From positions 2,406,536-2,470,535 of the forward strand of contig NZ_QAJL01000001.1 in NCBI RefSeq assembly GCF_003852525.1: a stretch of 64,000 nucleotides of DNA, given 5' to 3'. A model generated the notes under the pieces. It ran no database searches and was not told where the DNA came from. It saw only the letters and a list, made by a program, of their open reading frames with translations. Below are positions 61,073-64,000 of the stretch, in pieces. Numbering within the stretch: the stretch's first letter is position 1; every line of letters begins with the position of its first letter. A program made the translations under genes and the position numbers. This DNA is from Pedobacter sp. KBW06 (GTDB lineage: Bacteria; Bacteroidota; Bacteroidia; Sphingobacteriales; Sphingobacteriaceae).

Positions 61073-61822
61073 TTAATGGTCATGTTTAGTAAACCTGTCT
61101 TCAGCAGGTGCATCAGTACCCGGCTCCGGGTTTACTGTTGGCTGAACGCCTTCAGGATTTACCGGGCTTACCGGATCTACGGGTGCAGAAGGGCCGTTAG
61201 GCGCAGTTCCTGCATTACCTTGTTCCTGCTGACTTTTCCAGGTTTCCCAGGCATTTTTATTTTTACCCTTCATGATAAAGCTTACCCCGATGGCGACAAA
61301 CACCAATGGCCATAATTTACCCAGACTAAACCAGAATGGAATGATGTTAAATTCGTTCATCAGAAAGTAAAGTCCGATCACTAACAGAAATAACCCACCT
61401 ACTGTCCTTCCAGTCTCGTTGTTGCTCTTTTGAAAGGGCTTACCAAAATCAGTCATTTTAGGGCTTGCTTTAAAAGGATCTTCATTGATACCTGAGGAAG
61501 TCCAGCCTGTAGAAGAACTGCTTCCGGTAGGTTCAGCCGCATTTTGCGGTTGCGTAAACGCATTTGGCGAGTTAAACGGATTGTTTTTCTGCCCTTTATA
61601 ATAATCGTTAAATCTTGAGAATTTTGCTGCAGGGTCATTGTTCACCGGAACAACGATCCACATTACAATATATACCAATACGCCCGTACCCACCAAAAAT
61701 ATAGTAGAGAGTACAAACAACAGCCTGATTATGGTTACATCAACCTCCATATACTCTGCAATTCCGGATGAAACACCTGCTACAACTTTGTCGTGCTCAT
61801 TTCTAAATAATCGCTTGTCCAT
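61073..61822 (-). CDS. PspC domain protein
   Basis: A 249-residue membrane protein. Residues 1-60 are a PspC domain (RLFRNEHDKVVAGVSSGIAEYMEVD, then a membrane helix at about 33-58). A Ser/Thr/Gly-rich linker leads to two more helices (about 140-180) of DUF5668 type, and a Pro-rich C-terminal tail ends in charged residues. PspC proteins take part in the phage-shock response to membrane damage. With the LiaF-like and RDD genes it forms a probable envelope-integrity operon. Confidence 0.85.
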   Translation of the reverse strand: MDKRLFRNEHDKVVAGVSSGIAEYMEVDVTIIRLLFVLSTIFLVGTGVLVYIVMWIVVPVNNDPAAKFSRFNDYYKGQKNNPFNSPNAFTQPQNAAEPTGSSSSTGWTSSGINEDPFKASPKMTDFGKPFQKSNNETGRTVGGLFLLVIGLYFLMNEFNIIPFWFSLGKLWPLVFVAIGVSFIMKGKNKNAWETWKSQQEQGNAGTAPNGPSAPVDPVSPVNPEGVQPTVNPEPGTDAPAEDRFTKHDH

Positions 61823-61856
61823 AATACTTTCCTCCTTTTCTTTATTTATTTTTTCT

Positions 61857-62546
61857 TTAAAATTGTATTGGCTTCAGGGTCACTTCATCAACGTTTACAC
61901 CATCGCTTAAATTTAAAATCGTGTATAAGGTATTGGCAATATCTTCAGGTTGTACAAAACGCTCAGCAGGAATTTCTGTTCCTTCCCATGATGAGGTCAA
62001 TGTTGATCCCGGCAAAATGGCCGTTACTTTAACGTTGTATTCAGCTAACTCCCCTCTGCATACATCATTAAGACTAAGCAAGGCCGATTTAGTTACACTG
62101 TAACCTCCTGCATTTGTTACAATTTCTTTACTCGCCACAGAGCAAATGTTGAAAATATGCCCGGAACGCTGCGTACGCATCATTTTACCGAAAAACTTAG
62201 AAAGATAATAAGGGGCCAAAAGGTTCAGATTCAATTGATTCTCTAATGAATCATCCGCCTCATCCAGGAGGATTCCCGGCATAAATATCCCCGCATTGTT
62301 CACCAAAACATTCAGTTCCGTCATTTCCTCCCTTACCGCTTCACAGAAAGCATAAAGCTCAGCTTTATCGCCCAGGTCGGCAACATAAGTAAAGACAGAA
62401 ACGCCCGTATACTTCAATTCTTCGACCAGGGCAGACAGCTCTGCTTCATTCCTGGAACAAACAGCAAGGTTATATCCGCCTTCTGCCAGCTTAATGGCGA
62501 TGGCTTTTCCGATTCCTCTGGTAGCACCCGTGATTACCGCATTCAT
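61857..62546 (-). CDS. short-chain dehydrogenase/reductase
   Basis: A 229-residue classical SDR. The cofactor motif TGATRGIG is at 6-13, NNAG at about 86-89, and the active site has Ser near 137 with Tyr-x-x-x-Lys in GGYSVTKSA near 149-153. The Arg after the Gly-rich loop favours NADPH. The substrate is unknown. It starts 184 bp upstream of and divergent from mlaE, and is followed by the PspC gene 34 bp later. Confidence 0.9.
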   Translation of the reverse strand: MNAVITGATRGIGKAIAIKLAEGGYNLAVCSRNEAELSALVEELKYTGVSVFTYVADLGDKAELYAFCEAVREEMTELNVLVNNAGIFMPGILLDEADDSLENQLNLNLLAPYYLSKFFGKMMRTQRSGHIFNICSVASKEIVTNAGGYSVTKSALLSLNDVCRGELAEYNVKVTAILPGSTLTSSWEGTEIPAERFVQPEDIANTLYTILNLSDGVNVDEVTLKPIQF

Positions 62547-62730
62547 TTTATCTCAATTTGGCAGCAATATTACATAAAATGCCATAGACTCTGTAGCCAT
62601 TTTACCACTTAAAACCAGACAAAACACCCGGTAATTGAAATAATTATTTAATAAATAAAGAATGTCCCAACAATTTTTGTTGTTTCTTTGTAGTATTATT
62701 GCATTATTACCATAGCTAATTTTTCATTAA

Positions 62731-63465
62731 ATGAATTTCACCAATTTTGGCAGGTACATCCTTTTGTTAAAGGCCGTATTCAGAAAGCCGGAAAAGTTAA
62801 GTATATATATGAAGGCCATTTTTAAACAGATGGACTTTATCGGCGTCGGCTCTATAGGACTAATAGCCATCATTTCGACCTTTATCGGGGCGGTAATGAC
62901 CTTGCAGATTGCCTTTCAGCTCGTGAGTGACTTTATTCCCAAAACCATTATTGGTTCTGTAAACCGCGACTCCAGTATTCTGGAGCTTAGCCCAACCATT
63001 ACGGCAATTGTACTGGCTGGTAAAATCGGATCTGCCATCTCCTCAGAGATCGGAACGATGCGCGTAAGTGAACAGATTGATGCACTGGAAATCATGGGCA
63101 TCAACTCTCCGGGATACCTGATCCTGCCAAAAGTCCTTGCCGGAATTACCATGGTCCCGCTTTTGGTGATCTTATCAATGGTATTGAGCATTGGTGGCGG
63201 ATACATCGGAGGAACTTTATCAGGTGCAGTTTCTGCAGCTGAATATGTTCAGGGGATTACCACTGATTTTAATCCTTATACCATTGTTGTAGCCCTGGTA
63301 AAAGCATTTGTTTTTGGTTTCATCATTACGTCTGTTCCTGCATATGAAGGTTTTTATGTGAAAGGCGGAGCGCTGGAAGTAGCACAGGCAAGTACAAGAG
63401 CCGTTGTAGTAAGTTGTATTACTATTCTGGCATGTGATTACATCGTAACCCAGTTATTACTATGA
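62731..63465 (+). CDS. mlaE: MlaE-type ABC permease
   Basis: A 244-residue inner-membrane permease of the Mla/YrbE family, moving phospholipids between the inner and outer membranes. Five membrane segments are visible. The conserved blocks are IGLIAIISTFIGAVMTLQIA, the SAISSEIGTMRVSEQIDALEIMG loop (coupling helix) near 110-135, and VVSCITILACDYIVT at the end. Its stop overlaps the start of the ATPase gene (ATGA), typical of this transporter. An MlaD-like MCE protein would be expected next but lies beyond the window. Confidence 0.92.
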   Translation: MNFTNFGRYILLLKAVFRKPEKLSIYMKAIFKQMDFIGVGSIGLIAIISTFIGAVMTLQIAFQLVSDFIPKTIIGSVNRDSSILELSPTITAIVLAGKIGSAISSEIGTMRVSEQIDALEIMGINSPGYLILPKVLAGITMVPLLVILSMVLSIGGGYIGGTLSGAVSAAEYVQGITTDFNPYTIVVALVKAFVFGFIITSVPAYEGFYVKGGALEVAQASTRAVVVSCITILACDYIVTQLLL

Positions 63466-64000
63466 TCGAAATCAAGGACATTTACAAATCATTCGGCGAT
63501 AATGAAGTTTTAAAAGGAATTTCAGGACAGTTTAAACCAGGGGTAACCAATCTGATTATTGGCGGCTCCGGTTCCGGAAAAACCACTTTATTAAAGTGTA
63601 TGATTGGCCTGCACCATCCTGAGAAAGGAAGTGTAGAATATGATGGGCGTGAATTTACGACCATGAACTTTGAAGAGAAAATCGAGATCAGGAAAGAGAT
63701 CGGAATGCTTTTTCAGGGATCTGCACTCTTTGATTCAATGACGGTAGAAGAAAACATCATGTTTCCTTTAAATATGTTTACCGATCAGAAACGTAAAGAA
63801 AAACTGGATCGTGTAAACTTCTGTCTGGAACGGGTAAACCTGTCTGGAAAAAATGCACTTTTTCCTGCTGAACTTTCCGGAGGAATGAAAAAACGTGTGG
63901 GAATTGCGCGTGCGATTGCCATGAACCCTAAATACCTCTTTGTTGATGAGCCCAATTCTGGTTTGGACCCTAAGACTTCCATCGTTATTGATGAGCTGAT
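63462..64000 (+). CDS. mlaF: MlaF-type ABC ATPase (3' end outside window)
   Basis: The frame starts at ATG 63462, overlapping mlaE by 4 bp, and runs off the window; 179 codons are visible. Walker A GGSGSGKTT is at about 34-42, the Q-loop in MLFQGSALFDSMTV near 86, signature LSGGMKKR near 139-146 and Walker B YLFVDEPNSGLDP near 160-172. The SGGMKKR signature is typical of MlaF. With MlaE it forms the membrane core of the lipid transporter. Incomplete only because of the window edge. Confidence 0.92.
   Translation, partial: MIEIKDIYKSFGDNEVLKGISGQFKPGVTNLIIGGSGSGKTTLLKCMIGLHHPEKGSVEYDGREFTTMNFEEKIEIRKEIGMLFQGSALFDSMTVEENIMFPLNMFTDQKRKEKLDRVNFCLERVNLSGKNALFPAELSGGMKKRVGIARAIAMNPKYLFVDEPNSGLDPKTSIVIDEL

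Overview
The window is chromosomal DNA from a Bacteroidota organism, most likely Sphingobacteriaceae (Pedobacter-like). The reasons are SusC/SusD-FecR-ECF genes, many KKK-type lipoproteins, porin-family beta-barrels, a large-form IspG, a HemC-HemD fusion and promoters of the TTTG-N19-TAnnTTTG type. The genus is inferred from overall character, not from a marker gene.

Layout. 1-3.2 kb: the C-terminal part of an M16 peptidase, a CHRD lipoprotein and a small secreted protein. 3.25-9.41 kb: a compact integrative mobilizable element (mobC-mobB-mobA, a candidate oriT, two small genes, a large serine recombinase) sitting at the 3' end of a tRNA-Arg(ACG) gene. An 8-bp repeat (GGCCTTGT) marks both ends, and the tRNA's original terminator seems to have been left at the far end. 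9.6-13.0 kb: peroxiredoxin, RmlD-like reductase, atpD-atpC. 13.0-14.8 kb: a beta-barrel protein, a LytTR response regulator, a pair of 12-bp direct repeats 21 bp apart, and a candidate small RNA. 15.0-29.2 kb: one long operon for all branched-chain amino acids (ilvE-ilvD-ilvB-ilvN-ilvC-leuC-leuD-ABC-leuB-leuA-ilvA). It is preceded by a leader peptide rich in Ile/Leu/Val and a classical attenuator, neither long enough to be found by ordinary gene calling. 29.2-33 kb: a beta-barrel protein, a decayed second copy of the ilvA 3' end, lipoproteins and a YdeI-like protein. 33-44.2 kb: an ABC ATPase, then a minus-strand ECF sigma-FecR-SusC-SusD-DUF4843-PKD-like-TlpA locus with a possible divergent RNA at its susC promoter. 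44.3-46.4 kb: a second ECF sigma/anti-sigma/outer-membrane protein operon. 46.5-55.5 kb: a heme operon hemA-hemCD-hemB-hemL-[histidine kinase-response regulator-TPR membrane protein]-hemE, then a terminator and hemJ. 55.6-64 kb: an alpha/beta hydrolase, a possible 49-residue membrane protein running into a 50-bp tandem repeat, DUF2911, ispG, three envelope proteins (RDD, LiaF-like, PspC), an SDR, and the start of an mlaE-mlaF lipid transporter.

How the parts work together. The ilv/leu operon converts threonine and pyruvate to Ile, Val and Leu and is probably controlled by translation of its leader. The heme operon runs from glutamyl-tRNA to coproporphyrinogen and carries its own two-component system. 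The kinase of that system has an unusual His-Ser-Cys-Gly-Cys cluster, making it the best candidate here for an undescribed regulatory circuit. The SusCD locus is a regulated outer-membrane importer of unknown substrate.

Limits. All functions come from reading sequence and remembered family features. No similarity search, folding program or comparative genome was available.
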